Source: Solibaculum mannosilyticum (GTDB lineage Bacteria; Bacillota; Clostridia; Oscillospirales; Acutalibacteraceae). From it: DNA of 64,000 bases. The notes beneath the pieces were generated by a model. That model did not search any database. It was not told the origin of the DNA and saw only the letters and a program-made list of their open reading frames with translations. A program made the translations under genes and the position numbers. The DNA is taken from NCBI RefSeq assembly GCF_015140235.1, contig NZ_AP023321.1, positions 1,354,501-1,418,500 of the forward strand. The letters are read 5' to 3'. How positions within the stretch are numbered: the first letter of the stretch is position 1; every line of letters starts with the position of its first letter. This document shows, piece by piece, positions 7,272-15,101 of the stretch.

Positions 7272-7838
7272 TTACTTGAATTTTCTAAGATTTTCTTGAG
7301 CTTTTGTCAAGGCTATCTGCGTACTTTCATCCTCAACTTTTTCAGCACCACGGTACACGTACTTAATAGCCTTTACGGTGTTGTAAGTTGCATCATAGGC
7401 TGCTTCTACACTATCAGTCAACTGTGACTTGTTATTGGCTACGGCATTCTCCTCAATATACTTGTATACAAATTGCCCATAGTACATTGATCTTTCCATA
7501 ATGTCGTTGCTTTCATAAAAATTATCCATATGTTCTATAAGATAATCAAATGCTTCTCCCCACAAAACTTCAGCATCTTCTTCTGAAATATTTTTTGCAT
7601 CATCGATCGCCTTCAGTAAAATTTCATCTTCATGCGCAGTGCTTCCTTCTTCAGCAGAAGATTTAGCTGGATTCCACCCATATTCAATAGAGATATCATG
7701 CTGTTCAGAAGTTTGATTGTCTGATGCTTTTGAAGAGACAGAAATAGAACTAGATATTGTAGTAGATGAACTGGATAAAGTATAATAATTTCGGAGGATG
7801 TAAATGCATAACCCGCTATTCTTTCTCCGCTTCCCTGT
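7272..7838 (-). pseudogene. 5'-truncated Ser-rich lipoprotein gene
   Basis: An open frame of 188 codons without any usable start; the only start-like codon (TTG at 7565) lies deep inside and lacks a ribosome binding site. The upstream part encodes a run like TLSSSSTTISSSISVSSK, typical of the linker just after the lipid-anchored cysteine of exported lipoproteins. The signal peptide and lipobox are missing, and a stop is met at 7841. The C-terminal part (EILLKAIDDAKNISEEDAEV... ending AQENLRKFK) is helical and acidic. An intact lipoprotein gene with a similar Ser/Thr-rich linker lies at 8887-9546, so this is probably the remnant of a second lysogeny-module lipoprotein. Confidence 0.6.
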
Positions 7839-7868
7839 TTAGAGTTTCCAGCTCTAAACGGGGATTTT
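7836..7868 (+). terminator. GTTTAGAG/CTCTAAAC hairpin with T-tract
   Basis: The stem GTTTAGAG / CTCTAAAC with flanking CCC/GGGG is followed on the plus strand by ATTTTTTTATT. It lies directly after the stop codon of the repressor gene (minus strand), where its A-run precedes the stem. It may act in both directions, but it clearly terminates plus-strand transcripts. Confidence 0.5.
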
Positions 7869-7869
7869 T

Positions 7870-8469
7870 TTATTGCTCATCCTCTTGCTGCTTCAAGTAA
7901 TCCTCAATAGCCTGATTGACTTCGGCATCGGTAGGTTGAGCAACTCTTAACTCTCGCTCTTGTCCAACCGTGAAGCCCAGCTCTTCCAGCTTCTCATAGA
8001 CTTCTCGTGTGACCAGATCGTAACCTACTATCTTACCGTCAGAATCATACACCGCCACACGTACGATATCCTCATTACCGTTTTCATCCTGCAGTGATGT
8101 TACTTCACACATTCTTTCCCCTTTTTTGCCGGCCTCTTGGGTTTGTTCCCTTCGGTTGGCTGGATTGTTGAGGATATAATCTGTATAGCTGTCCACTTGA
8201 TCTTTACCAGTCTCATTTAGGGACTGGTATTTTTTTATAAGTGCCTTACTCCTTTCATCCATTATTTCATCTTGAGAAGCACTCAAGATGTAGTTCGGGG
8301 TAATTCCTAATACGCCACAAATTAATTCAATAGTATCTGGATCTGGCTTATTTTGATCATTTTCCCAATTACTTACAGAGTTGTGTTTAGCTCCTACTAA
8401 TTTGGCTAGTTCCTTTTGTGTATATCCTTTTTTTTGACGAGCTATTCTCAACTTTTTCCCAAAAGTCAT
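7870..8469 (-). CDS. CI-like phage repressor (XRE helix-turn-helix)
   Basis: A 199-residue regulator that should keep the prophage silent. The N-terminal helix-turn-helix is clear: MTFGKKLRIARQKKGYTQKE, LVGAKHNSVSNWENDQNKP, then DTIELICGVLGITPNYIL. The C-terminal half contains no recognisable LexA/S24 self-cleavage domain (no S-M pair), so induction probably does not go through classic RecA-stimulated autocleavage. It instead carries an acidic region with GKIVGYDLVTREVYEKLEELGF. Start ATG at 8469 after TATGAGGTGATAAA. It is transcribed divergently from the Cro-like gene across an operator region. Confidence 0.88.
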   Translation of the reverse strand: MTFGKKLRIARQKKGYTQKELAKLVGAKHNSVSNWENDQNKPDPDTIELICGVLGITPNYILSASQDEIMDERSKALIKKYQSLNETGKDQVDSYTDYILNNPANRREQTQEAGKKGERMCEVTSLQDENGNEDIVRVAVYDSDGKIVGYDLVTREVYEKLEELGFTVGQERELRVAQPTDAEVNQAIEDYLKQQEDEQ

Positions 8470-8494
8470 TTTATCACCTCATATCTATAAATTA

Positions 8495-8608
8495 ATTATA
8501 GCATACAATTTCGAAATTACAAGACGAAAATTCGATTAAATCGAAATATTTATCTTGATATTTCGAAATAATCGACTTATAATATAGTTGAACTTCGAAA
8601 TAATCGAA
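8495..8608. promoter_or_regulatory. Lysogeny switch: divergent promoters and four operators
   Basis: Minus-strand promoter for the repressor: TTGTAA (8517-8522), 16-base spacer, TATAAT (8495-8500). Plus-strand promoter for Cro: TTGATA (8555-8560), 17-base spacer, TATAAT (8578-8583). Four TCGA-containing palindromes share one theme: AATTTCGAAATT (8507-8518, inside the repressor spacer), TTCGATTAAATCGAA (8531-8545, perfect, central), TTCGAAATAATCGA (8562-8575, inside the Cro spacer) and TTCGAAATAATCGAA (8594-8608, after the Cro -10). This is the layout of a CI/Cro switch. Confidence 0.9.
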
Positions 8609-8623
8609 ATTGGAGGTGGCGAC

Positions 8624-8845
8624 ATGTGCGTAGGAGAAAAAATAAAAAAGCACCTTGACGAAAATGGTATTACCCAAAAAAGTCTAAGTAAACGAACTAA
8701 TATTTCAACATCGAAGCTCAATCTTTCTTTGAAAGGAAAACGACGGCTTACTTTTGAGGAGTATGAAGTCATCTGCTGGGCGTTAAACGTAAATACAGAC
8801 TTTTTTATTCAACCAAAGCAACCAACCATTTCGAAAGCGAGCTAA
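8624..8845 (+). CDS. Cro-like helix-turn-helix regulator
   Basis: A 73-residue protein whose helix-turn-helix (EKIKKHLDENGITQKSLSKR, TNISTSKLNLSLKGKRRLTF, EEYEVICWALNV) fills most of the chain. ATG at 8624 follows TTGGAGGTGGCGAC. It faces away from the CI-like gene and starts the rightward lytic direction, so it is the Cro counterpart. It is followed at once by a bidirectional terminator and then a convergent lipoprotein gene, so it is expressed alone rather than as the head of an early operon, which is unusual. Confidence 0.88.
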   Translation: MCVGEKIKKHLDENGITQKSLSKRTNISTSKLNLSLKGKRRLTFEEYEVICWALNVNTDFFIQPKQPTISKAS

Positions 8846-8852
8846 AAGAAAA

Positions 8853-8874
8853 GCCTCCGCACAAATGCGGAGGC
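8853..8874. terminator. Bidirectional terminator between cro and the lipoprotein gene
   Basis: GCCTCCGCA (8853-8861), CAAA loop, TGCGGAGGC (8866-8874): a perfect 9-bp GC-rich stem between two convergent genes. An A-rich run precedes it (AAAAGAAAA), which is the T-run for the minus strand. Confidence 0.75.
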
Positions 8875-8886
8875 CAAAGTTAAAGC

Positions 8887-9546
8887 TTATTCTGTTGCGA
8901 ACCAAATTCCACCATCGTTACGCTCTAAGAATACGACGTTGGGGGAATCTCCCTCATCAATAAGAGCGGGGACATAACCGTCTATCTCACCACCAGCATA
9001 TACGTCAGTTAACGCCGGTTCCAATCCTGCGACAGAAACAAAATCGTCGTATTTCACGCCGCTTTTACTGACGAAATCAAACAGCGCGTTATTGAGGTTT
9101 ATTTTCTCATCATTTGCACTATCTAATGCATTGATGTGGAATTTCACCAAGATATACTCTTTGCCAGATGGAGCTTCATCGTTAAAGCGATTTCCTTCTT
9201 TGACGATTGCAGCGGCTTCTTCCCCACGTACGACTTCGGTGACGGTTAACTCAACTGTATACTGGTCAAAAGTGGTGCCCATACCGTCAAATGTAACGGT
9301 TTCTCCAACGGCTATAGGGTTTTTCCGAGTTCCTTCCTTCGGCGCTTCCGAGCTCACAGGAGCTGTAGAAGATTCCTCAGCGGTAGACGAAGCAGGAGCA
9401 ACAGATGATGCGGGAGAGGATGAAGCCACAGTAGTGGCAGATGATGCATTACCAGTGGGAGCGGCAGAAGATTCACCACCAGAGGTACATGCAGACATTG
9501 ACAGTGCTACAGCTAGACAAGCGATAACGGGAAAAATCTTTTTCAT
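8887..9546 (-). CDS. Exported lipoprotein with DUF4352-like domain
   Basis: A 219-residue lipoprotein with a signal peptide (MKKIFPVIACLAVALSMSAC; lipobox LSMSAC with Cys20), a long Ser/Ala/Thr/Pro linker to about residue 70 and a beta-rich C-terminal domain (KNPIAVGETVTFDGMGTTF ... SGKEYILVKFHINALD ... DVYAGGEIDGYV) that fits the DUF4352/TRF2-like immunoglobulin fold. It is anchored outside the membrane and expressed from the lysogeny region. Gram-positive temperate phages often carry a lipoprotein here that excludes other phages, so a superinfection-exclusion role is a fair guess. Without homology searching this remains inference. Confidence 0.85.
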   Translation of the reverse strand: MKKIFPVIACLAVALSMSACTSGGESSAAPTGNASSATTVASSSPASSVAPASSTAEESSTAPVSSEAPKEGTRKNPIAVGETVTFDGMGTTFDQYTVELTVTEVVRGEEAAAIVKEGNRFNDEAPSGKEYILVKFHINALDSANDEKINLNNALFDFVSKSGVKYDDFVSVAGLEPALTDVYAGGEIDGYVPALIDEGDSPNVVFLERNDGGIWFATE

Positions 9547-9636
9547 TTTAGTTCTTCCTTTCTTTTTCGATTATAATTCTTATTTTACACACCAAAAGAG
9601 AAAATTTCAACAAATTTTTTTACCAAAAAGAAAAGC

Positions 9637-9655
9637 CGCTCCACAAGGGAGCGGT
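9637..9655 (-). terminator. Terminator of the coiled-coil membrane gene
   Basis: CCGCTCC (9637-9643) and GGAGCGG (9649-9655) form a stem that, read on the minus strand, is followed by CTTTTCTTTTT. It lies 105 bases beyond the stop of the 9760-10143 gene; the region in between carries the short plus-strand frame at 9673-9768. Confidence 0.65.
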
Positions 9656-9672
9656 GAAAGGAGGGAAAAATA

Positions 9673-9768
9673 ATGGGACCGAGTAATGGACAAGTAGTAG
9701 CTTTAACTCTTTCGGTCATTGCTATGATATTTGCGATTCTTGCGGTAGTCATGCGGTTTTCAATGTAA
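9673..9768 (+). CDS. Possible 31-residue hydrophobic membrane peptide
   Basis: ATG at 9673 is preceded by AAAGGAGGGAAAAATA, an excellent ribosome binding site. The peptide MGPSNGQVVALTLSVIAMIF... is a single transmembrane helix ending RFSM. It overlaps the 3' end of the convergent gene by 9 bases and lies antisense to that gene's 3' untranslated region. Such peptides are seen as type I toxins and as small phage membrane proteins, and the antisense overlap fits the former, but no promoter is obvious. It could be a chance frame. Confidence 0.4.
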   Translation: MGPSNGQVVALTLSVIAMIFAILAVVMRFSM

Positions 9769-10143
9769 GTCAAATCCAAAGAACTGGCACAAGAAACTGG
9801 AAAGAGCAATAGCGATAGCGAGCAGAGAAACCATAAGAGTAATTCTGTTCCACCGCTTGGTATAACGCATGTTTCGCTCATCAGCGTCTTTTCGCTCTTC
9901 TCTTTCTGTTTGTACTTCGGATTTAATGCCATTCACATTGGAGTTAATGGAACTAAGATGTTTTTCCATTTTACTGATATTTTCCATATGCTTAATTTTT
10001 CGATCTGCTTCAAAGTTGATATCTTCTTGTAGTTGTTCAGAAAAGTTAGACATTTCATTGCCAGTATTGATAAGAACTTGAGATAATTCGGTAAAATCTT
10101 GTTCAATTGAAGAAAATTCAAATTCATCTATTTTGTGAGGCAT
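9760..10143 (-). CDS. Coiled-coil protein with C-terminal membrane anchor
   Basis: A 127-residue protein of unknown function. Residues 1-85 are strongly helical and charged with heptad-like spacing (ELSQVLINTGNEMSNFSEQL, then ISKMEKHLSSINSNV). Residues about 101-125 form a hydrophobic anchor (ITLMVSLLAIAIALSSFL). ATG at 10143 follows AGAGGAGGTGAAAAC. It is carried in the lysogeny region and transcribed leftwards. Small tail-anchored proteins at this place are often involved in superinfection immunity or membrane sensing, but nothing in the sequence proves that. Confidence 0.7.
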   Translation of the reverse strand: MPHKIDEFEFSSIEQDFTELSQVLINTGNEMSNFSEQLQEDINFEADRKIKHMENISKMEKHLSSINSNVNGIKSEVQTEREERKDADERNMRYTKRWNRITLMVSLLAIAIALSSFLCQFFGFDLH

Positions 10144-10159
10144 GTTTTCACCTCCTCTC

Positions 10160-10178
10160 TAGTGAAATTCTATCACTA
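10160..10178. promoter_or_regulatory. Palindrome between divergent genes (candidate operator)
   Basis: TAGTGA (10160-10165), AATTCTA, TCACTA (10173-10178): a 19-base palindrome in the 91-base gap between the leftward coiled-coil gene and the rightward early operon. It is a plausible operator for one of the phage regulators. Confidence 0.5.
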
Positions 10179-10234
10179 TAAGGAGAGAAATTCAATCCGT
10201 CTCACAAAGAAGCAATGAAAGGAGATAAACCCAA

Positions 10235-10546
10235 ATGAGTACAAACCTAACAATCCCGCCGGTAATTATGTGGCAGTATGAGCAGCTGTATAACCTGGTG
10301 GAGTACCAGACGCAGGACGGCCTGTTGACCGCCAAGCAGGTGGCGGAATTCTTACATAAGGATCCGGCGTGGCTGTTGCGCGCCACCTACGACGGCATGT
10401 GCCCCTTTGCATTTGGAAGCAATAAGGGTGTAGGCCGTGGGACAAGCTGTTTCCACTCCCTCCCCTTTTTCTTCTATATGACACAGGGAAACTTGTTCCG
10501 AGCAGCGACCGATAAGGACAGTCTCCCCGAACTATTACAGATATAA
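10235..10546 (+). CDS. Small helix-turn-helix (excisionase-like) phage protein
   Basis: A 103-residue protein starting after GAAAGGAGATAAACCCAA. The segment DGLLTAKQVAEFLHKDPAWLLRATYDGMCPFAFG resembles the winged helix-turn-helix of excisionase/MerR-like phage proteins (target-binding helix 'TAKQVAEFLHKDPAWL'). The rest ends in an aromatic PFFFYMTQG segment. It is the first gene of the rightward early operon. It could be an excisionase or an early regulator; I cannot choose. Confidence 0.6.
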   Translation: MSTNLTIPPVIMWQYEQLYNLVEYQTQDGLLTAKQVAEFLHKDPAWLLRATYDGMCPFAFGSNKGVGRGTSCFHSLPFFFYMTQGNLFRAATDKDSLPELLQI

Positions 10547-10560
10547 GGAGGTGACAATCA

Positions 10561-10836
10561 ATGTGGGCAAGCAACCTACTAATTGCCGTGCTGGGTGTTA
10601 GCCTGCTGGTGGTATTGGCAGTTGTATTGGCCCTAGTGGCCGAGATCATCCGGCAGGCGGTACTCGGCAGGCAAGACCGGCCCATTATCCATAGTGCTGA
10701 CGAGCTGGCCAAAAAAAGAGCCGCCCGCGATGCTGGCACATCGACGAGCGGCAGGTCCAGCGCAAGCACTGAAATACTACACTCCCATTATAGGGAGAAC
10801 GAAAGGAAAAAGTCAAGATGTTTGAAATCAAGATAA
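10561..10836 (+). CDS. Small membrane protein, unknown
   Basis: A 91-residue protein with an N-terminal transmembrane helix (LLIAVLGVSLLVVLAVVLAL, residues 6-25), then a basic tail rich in Arg, Lys and Ser. ATG follows TAAGGAGGTGACAATCA. Its last 19 bases overlap the next gene. I do not recognise a family. Confidence 0.6.
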   Translation: MWASNLLIAVLGVSLLVVLAVVLALVAEIIRQAVLGRQDRPIIHSADELAKKRAARDAGTSTSGRSSASTEILHSHYRENERKKSRCLKSR

Positions 10837-11249
10837 CCGGCAACAGCGCTGCCGAGGCGCTGGCCGACTTGGCCAAGCTGGCCAAAATGACGGGGCTATC
10901 TGTGACCCCTGTTGAGGATCGGAGCAAGCCGGAGCCTCCAGCCGAAACTGTCCAGGAGCGTCCGCACCAATCTGAGGCGTCCGAGCCCGTGACCGAGGCC
11001 ACACCGGAATCCGAGGCCCTCGCTGGTGACTGGGAGCCTGGTGGCGGCGAGGCTGTGGAGGAGCCCTCCCCCGGCCCGGCCCTTACCCCGGAAATTGTCA
11101 GAGAGGCTGGCATTAAAGCCTCCAGAGTCCATGGAAAGCCCGCCATTCGGGCTATCTTCCAAGAGCTTGGCATCTCCGGCTTTACAAGTATGCTCCCCGA
11201 GCAGTACCCCGAGTTTATGAGAAAGCTGGGTGAGCTCAATGCCAAGTGA
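10818..11249 (+). CDS. Phage early protein with acidic linker, unknown function
   Basis: A 143-residue protein. Residues 1-35 look like a small alpha/beta unit (MFEIKITGNSAAEALADLAK), residues 36-90 are a Pro/Glu-rich disordered linker, and residues 95-143 form a conserved-looking C-terminal domain (ASRVHGKPAIRAIFQELGI ... LPEQYPEFMRKLGEL). It immediately precedes, and overlaps, the DUF2800 nuclease gene. Proteins of this shape sit at the same place in other clostridial phages, so a role in recombination or replication is likely but unproven. Confidence 0.65.
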   Translation: MFEIKITGNSAAEALADLAKLAKMTGLSVTPVEDRSKPEPPAETVQERPHQSEASEPVTEATPESEALAGDWEPGGGEAVEEPSPGPALTPEIVREAGIKASRVHGKPAIRAIFQELGISGFTSMLPEQYPEFMRKLGELNAK

Positions 11250-12411
11250 CCATGCCTTGCTGGGCCCGTCCAGCGCACACCGCTGGCTCAACTGCACCCC
11301 GAGCGCCCGCCTGGAGGAGGGCCTGCCGGACACCGGCAATGCCTACGCTACCGATGGCACCCTGGCCCACCGCCTGGGTGAGCTCCTGCTGCGGGCAGAG
11401 TATGAGGGTATGGACATCACCGAGGAGCTGGCCGAGGTCCAGGCAGACCCTCAATATTCCAGCGCCATGCTGGAGCACATGGAGGACTATGTGGCTTTTG
11501 TGGGCGAGTGCTATGCCGATGCAAAGAGCCATTGCCCTGATCCGCGTATCTTTGTGGAACAGCGCATTGAGGTCTCCGAGTATGTCCCGGACGGTTTTGG
11601 CACCGCGGACTGCGTCATCATTGCGGACGGCCTCATGGATGTCATCGACCTCAAGTATGGCTCCGGCATCCCCGTGAGTGCCGAGGACAACCCCCAAATG
11701 AAGATCTACGCCTTGGGCTGCCTGCTGGCGTTCAGCCTATTCTATGAGATTACCGCCATCCGCATGACCATCTACCAGCCCCGATTGGACAGCATTTCCA
11801 CTGCTGTCATTGACCGGGGCAACCTGGAGACATGGGCGGCGGAGTACCTAAAGCCCCGGGCCGCTCTAGCTTATGCTGGCGAGGGCCCCTTTGCCCCGGG
11901 GGCGGCGACCTGTAAATGGTGCAAAGCCGGGGCCACCTGCAAGGCCCGGGCAGAGTACCAGCTTGAGCTGGCCGCCAAGGATTTCCAGAACGCCGCCCTC
12001 ATGGACAATGATGAGATTGCCGAGGTTCTGGAACGGTTGCCGGGTCTGCTGTCCTGGGCAAAGCAGGTCAAGGAGTATGCGGAGGACGCCGCCATCAACC
12101 ACGGCGAGAAATTCCCTGGTTTCAAGGTGGTGGAGGGCCGTGCCAACCGCCGCTATGTCAATGAAGGGGCAATTGCCCGGCGCCTCAAAAAGGCCGGCTT
12201 TGCCACCGCTGACATCTACAAGCCAAAGGAGCTGCTGGGCATCACCGCCATGGAAAAGCTGGTTGGCACCAAAAAGCTGGCCGAGCTGGTGGGCGGGCTC
12301 ATTGAAAAGCCCGCAGGCTCCCCCACGCTGGTGCCCGTGAGCGACAAGCGCCCGGAGCTGAACACCGCCGCTAAGGCCGCAGAGGACTTTGCGGACGATA
12401 TACCCCAATGA
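11239..12411 (+). CDS. DUF2800 protein, RecB-like PD-(D/E)XK nuclease
   Basis: A 390-residue putative exonuclease for phage recombination or DNA processing. The PD-(D/E)XK core is seen in GTADCVII followed by MDVIDLKYGSG (Asp and Lys of motifs II-III). The C-terminal CKWCKAGATCKAR has the cysteine spacing of the iron-sulfur clusters found in AddB/Cas4-type nucleases. Start ATG at 11239 follows GGGTGAGCTCA; it overlaps the preceding gene by 11 bases. It pairs with the SSB-like DUF2815 gene downstream, the usual neighbour, so they probably form a recombination pair. Confidence 0.9.
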   Translation: MPSDHALLGPSSAHRWLNCTPSARLEEGLPDTGNAYATDGTLAHRLGELLLRAEYEGMDITEELAEVQADPQYSSAMLEHMEDYVAFVGECYADAKSHCPDPRIFVEQRIEVSEYVPDGFGTADCVIIADGLMDVIDLKYGSGIPVSAEDNPQMKIYALGCLLAFSLFYEITAIRMTIYQPRLDSISTAVIDRGNLETWAAEYLKPRAALAYAGEGPFAPGAATCKWCKAGATCKARAEYQLELAAKDFQNAALMDNDEIAEVLERLPGLLSWAKQVKEYAEDAAINHGEKFPGFKVVEGRANRRYVNEGAIARRLKKAGFATADIYKPKELLGITAMEKLVGTKKLAELVGGLIEKPAGSPTLVPVSDKRPELNTAAKAAEDFADDIPQ

Positions 12412-12420
12412 GGCGCCGCC

Positions 12421-12471
12421 ATGGCCGAGAAGGTCACCGAAATCTGCGAGAACATCCGCAAAAATTTGTAA
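12421..12471 (+). CDS. Possible 16-residue peptide between the DUF2800 and DUF2815 genes
   Basis: ATG at 12421, seven bases after GAGG, opens MAEKVTEICENIRKNL and stops at 12471, just before the AAGGAG of the next gene. It may only serve translational coupling, or it may be the remnant of a larger gene. Support is weak. Confidence 0.25.
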   Translation: MAEKVTEICENIRKNL

Positions 12472-12486
12472 AGGAGTAAAAACGCT

Positions 12487-13053
12487 ATGTCTAATACTAC
12501 TATCCAGCCTACCAAGGTCATTACCGGCAAGTGCCGCCTATCTTATTCCCATGTGTGGGATCCCGTCAGCATTGACGGCAATTCTGATCCCAAGTATGGC
12601 GCCTGCATCATCATCCCTAAGAGCGACAAGGTGACCATCAAGAAGATCAAGGCCGCTGTGGATGCCGCCATCCAGGAGGGAATCAAGTCCAAGTGGAAGG
12701 GCAAGAAGCCCGTCAACCTCAAGCTACCCCTGCGTGACGGCGATGAGGAGCGTCCCGATGATGAGGCCTTTGCTGACTGTTACTTTCTCAACGCCAACAG
12801 CAAAACCGCTCCCGGCATTGTGGATCTGGCCAAGCATGAGATCATGAGCACCTCTGAGGTGTATAGCGGCTGCTACTGCCGTTTTTCCACCAACTTCTAT
12901 CCCTTCTCCACCTCTGGCAACAACGGTGTAGCCGCTGGCCTCAACAACATCCAGAAGGTGGCGGACGGTATGCCTCTGGGTGGTCGCAGCCGTGCGGAGG
13001 ATGATTTTGACGATGACTATGAGGGCGATGAGGACTTTGATGACCTCGACTAA
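12487..13053 (+). CDS. DUF2815 family, single-stranded DNA-binding-like protein
   Basis: A 188-residue protein that should coat single-stranded DNA during replication or recombination. The N-terminal part (KVITGKCRLSYSHVWDP ... YGACIIIPKSDK) is OB-fold-like, with YSGCYCRFSTNFYPFSTSGN later. The C terminus is a very acidic tail (EDDFDDDYEGDEDFDDLD), the same feature by which SSB proteins recruit partners. ATG follows AAAGGAGTAAAAACGCT. Confidence 0.88.
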   Translation: MSNTTIQPTKVITGKCRLSYSHVWDPVSIDGNSDPKYGACIIIPKSDKVTIKKIKAAVDAAIQEGIKSKWKGKKPVNLKLPLRDGDEERPDDEAFADCYFLNANSKTAPGIVDLAKHEIMSTSEVYSGCYCRFSTNFYPFSTSGNNGVAAGLNNIQKVADGMPLGGRSRAEDDFDDDYEGDEDFDDLD

Positions 13054-13109
13054 AACCCGGGGTTCCGCCACCGACCAGGCGGCGGGGCCCCCGCCATAAG
13101 GAGGGCAAC

Positions 13110-15089
13110 ATGGAAAAAGCAACCTATGCCAAAATTATGGCCATTGATATTGAGACTTTTTCCAGCGTGGACTTGACGGCCACCGGCGTCCGCCCCTACA
13201 CCGAGGCGGAGGATTTTGAAATCCTCCTCATTTCCTACAAGGTGGATAACGAGCCCACCCGGTTGCTGGATCTGGCTAGTGGAGGCATCACCGGGAGCAC
13301 GGAGTTCATGGCCCTACTGACAGACCCCGCTGTGCTGAAAACGGCATACAATGCCGCTTTTGAGCGCACCTGTCTGGCCCGGTGGTTTCAAACGCCTATG
13401 CCCCCGGAGCAATGGAACTGCACCATGGTGCTGGCTGCCAATCTGGGCCTGCCAGGCACCCTGGCCGCAGCCGGTGCCGCTCTGGGACTGGACAAGCAAA
13501 AAATGACCGAGGGCAAGGAGCTCATCGCATACTTTTGCAAGCCCTGCAAGCCCACCAAAGCCAACGGCGGCCGCACCCGTAACCGCCCGGAGGATGCCCC
13601 GGAAAAATGGGAGCTTTTCAAAAAGTACAACATCCGGGATGTGGAAGTGGAGGTGGACATCCGCCAGCGGCTCTCTGGCTTTTACATCCCCGAGGCCGAG
13701 CAGCTAGCCTGGCAGCAGGACCAGCACATTAATGACCTGGGTGTCCGGGTAGATACGGTGCTCATGCGCCAGGCCCAAGAGCTCAGCAATCAATACACCA
13801 CCCGCCTCACCGAGGAGGCCCGGGAGATCACCGGCTTGGATAACCCCAACAGCGCCCCGCAGCTCAAGCGCTGGCTCGCAGAGCACGAGGGCATTGAGGT
13901 CCCAAGCCTCAACAAGGAAGCCATGCCCAAGCTTAAGAAACAGGTGCAGAGTCCCGAGGCCTGCAGGATGCTCACCATCCGCTCCGAGTTGGCCAAGACC
14001 TCCGTGAGCAAGTATGAGGCTATGGAGCGAGGCCTGTGCCAGGATGGCCGGGTGCATAACCTTCTCCAATTTTATGGGGCCAACCGCACCGGCCGCTGGG
14101 CAGGGCGGCTGGTGCAGGTGCAAAACCTTCCCCAGAACAAGCTCAAAGACCTGGACCTTGCCCGGGAGCTGGTACGAAATGGGGAGTTTGACCTGTTAGA
14201 AATGTTCTTCGGATCACCGCCCTTTGTCCTCTCCCAGCTCATCCGCACTACCTTCATCCCCTCCGAGGGCTGTCGGTTTATCATTGCCGATTACAGCGCT
14301 ATTGAGGCCCGGGTGATTGCGTGGCTGGCCAATGAACCGTGGGTGCTGGAGGAGTTTAAGGGTGACGGCCTCATTTACGAGGCCACCGCCGCCATGATGT
14401 TCCACAAGGTCAAGAATGACATCAAGAAGGGCGGCCCCCACGCCGATCTCCGCCCCAAGGGCAAGGTGGCCACGTTGGCCTGTGGTTACCAGGGCGGAGT
14501 GGGCGCTCTCAAGCGCATGGGCGCATTGGAGAGCGGCATCCCGGAAGAGGAGCTGCCGGGCATCGTCAACCGCTGGAGGCGGGCCAACCCGCATATCGTC
14601 CGCTACTGGTACGATGTGGAGGATGCCGCCATCCGGGCGGTGCAGGGGGAGCGGGTGGCTCTCCGACACGGTGTCAAGTTCTTCTGTGAGCGGGGCTATT
14701 TGTTTATTCAGCTCCCCTCCGGGCGCCGTCTGGCCTACTTCCACCCCCGTCTGGAGCCCGAACCCAAGTTTAACAAGGAGAGCATCACCTACATGGGGGT
14801 GGACCAGGAGAAAAAGACCTGGTCCCGGCTCAAGACCTACGGCGGCAAGCTGGTGGAGAACATCGTCCAGGCAACCGCCCGGGACTGCCTCCGGGACACC
14901 ATGCGAGCGCTCTGGACTGCCGGCTATGAAATAGTGTTCCATGTCCATGATGAGGTCATTATTGACGCCCCTATTGGCCAAGGCTCTCTGGGCGGGGTGC
15001 TGGAGATCATGGCCAAAAGCCCAGCTTGGGCTTTTGGCCTGCCTCTCAAGGCAGCTGGCTTTGAGGCTTCATTTTATATGAAGGATTAA
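13110..15089 (+). CDS. Phage DNA polymerase, family A with 3'-5' exonuclease
   Basis: A 659-residue replicative polymerase. The exonuclease domain starts at once with the motif I residues D-I-E in AIDIETFS (residues 11-18), with IRDVEVEVDIRQ as a later motif. The polymerase motif A is DYSAIEARVIAWL (about 394-406), motif B is represented by KVATLACGYQGGVGAL (about 453) and motif C by HVHDEVIID (about 610). The length is normal for clostridial phage PolA proteins lacking a 5' nuclease. ATG follows TAAGGAGGGCAAC. It is followed by the primase-helicase gene 12 bases on. Confidence 0.95.
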   Translation: MEKATYAKIMAIDIETFSSVDLTATGVRPYTEAEDFEILLISYKVDNEPTRLLDLASGGITGSTEFMALLTDPAVLKTAYNAAFERTCLARWFQTPMPPEQWNCTMVLAANLGLPGTLAAAGAALGLDKQKMTEGKELIAYFCKPCKPTKANGGRTRNRPEDAPEKWELFKKYNIRDVEVEVDIRQRLSGFYIPEAEQLAWQQDQHINDLGVRVDTVLMRQAQELSNQYTTRLTEEAREITGLDNPNSAPQLKRWLAEHEGIEVPSLNKEAMPKLKKQVQSPEACRMLTIRSELAKTSVSKYEAMERGLCQDGRVHNLLQFYGANRTGRWAGRLVQVQNLPQNKLKDLDLARELVRNGEFDLLEMFFGSPPFVLSQLIRTTFIPSEGCRFIIADYSAIEARVIAWLANEPWVLEEFKGDGLIYEATAAMMFHKVKNDIKKGGPHADLRPKGKVATLACGYQGGVGALKRMGALESGIPEEELPGIVNRWRRANPHIVRYWYDVEDAAIRAVQGERVALRHGVKFFCERGYLFIQLPSGRRLAYFHPRLEPEPKFNKESITYMGVDQEKKTWSRLKTYGGKLVENIVQATARDCLRDTMRALWTAGYEIVFHVHDEVIIDAPIGQGSLGGVLEIMAKSPAWAFGLPLKAAGFEASFYMKD

Positions 15090-15101
15090 GGAGGAAACGC
15101 C

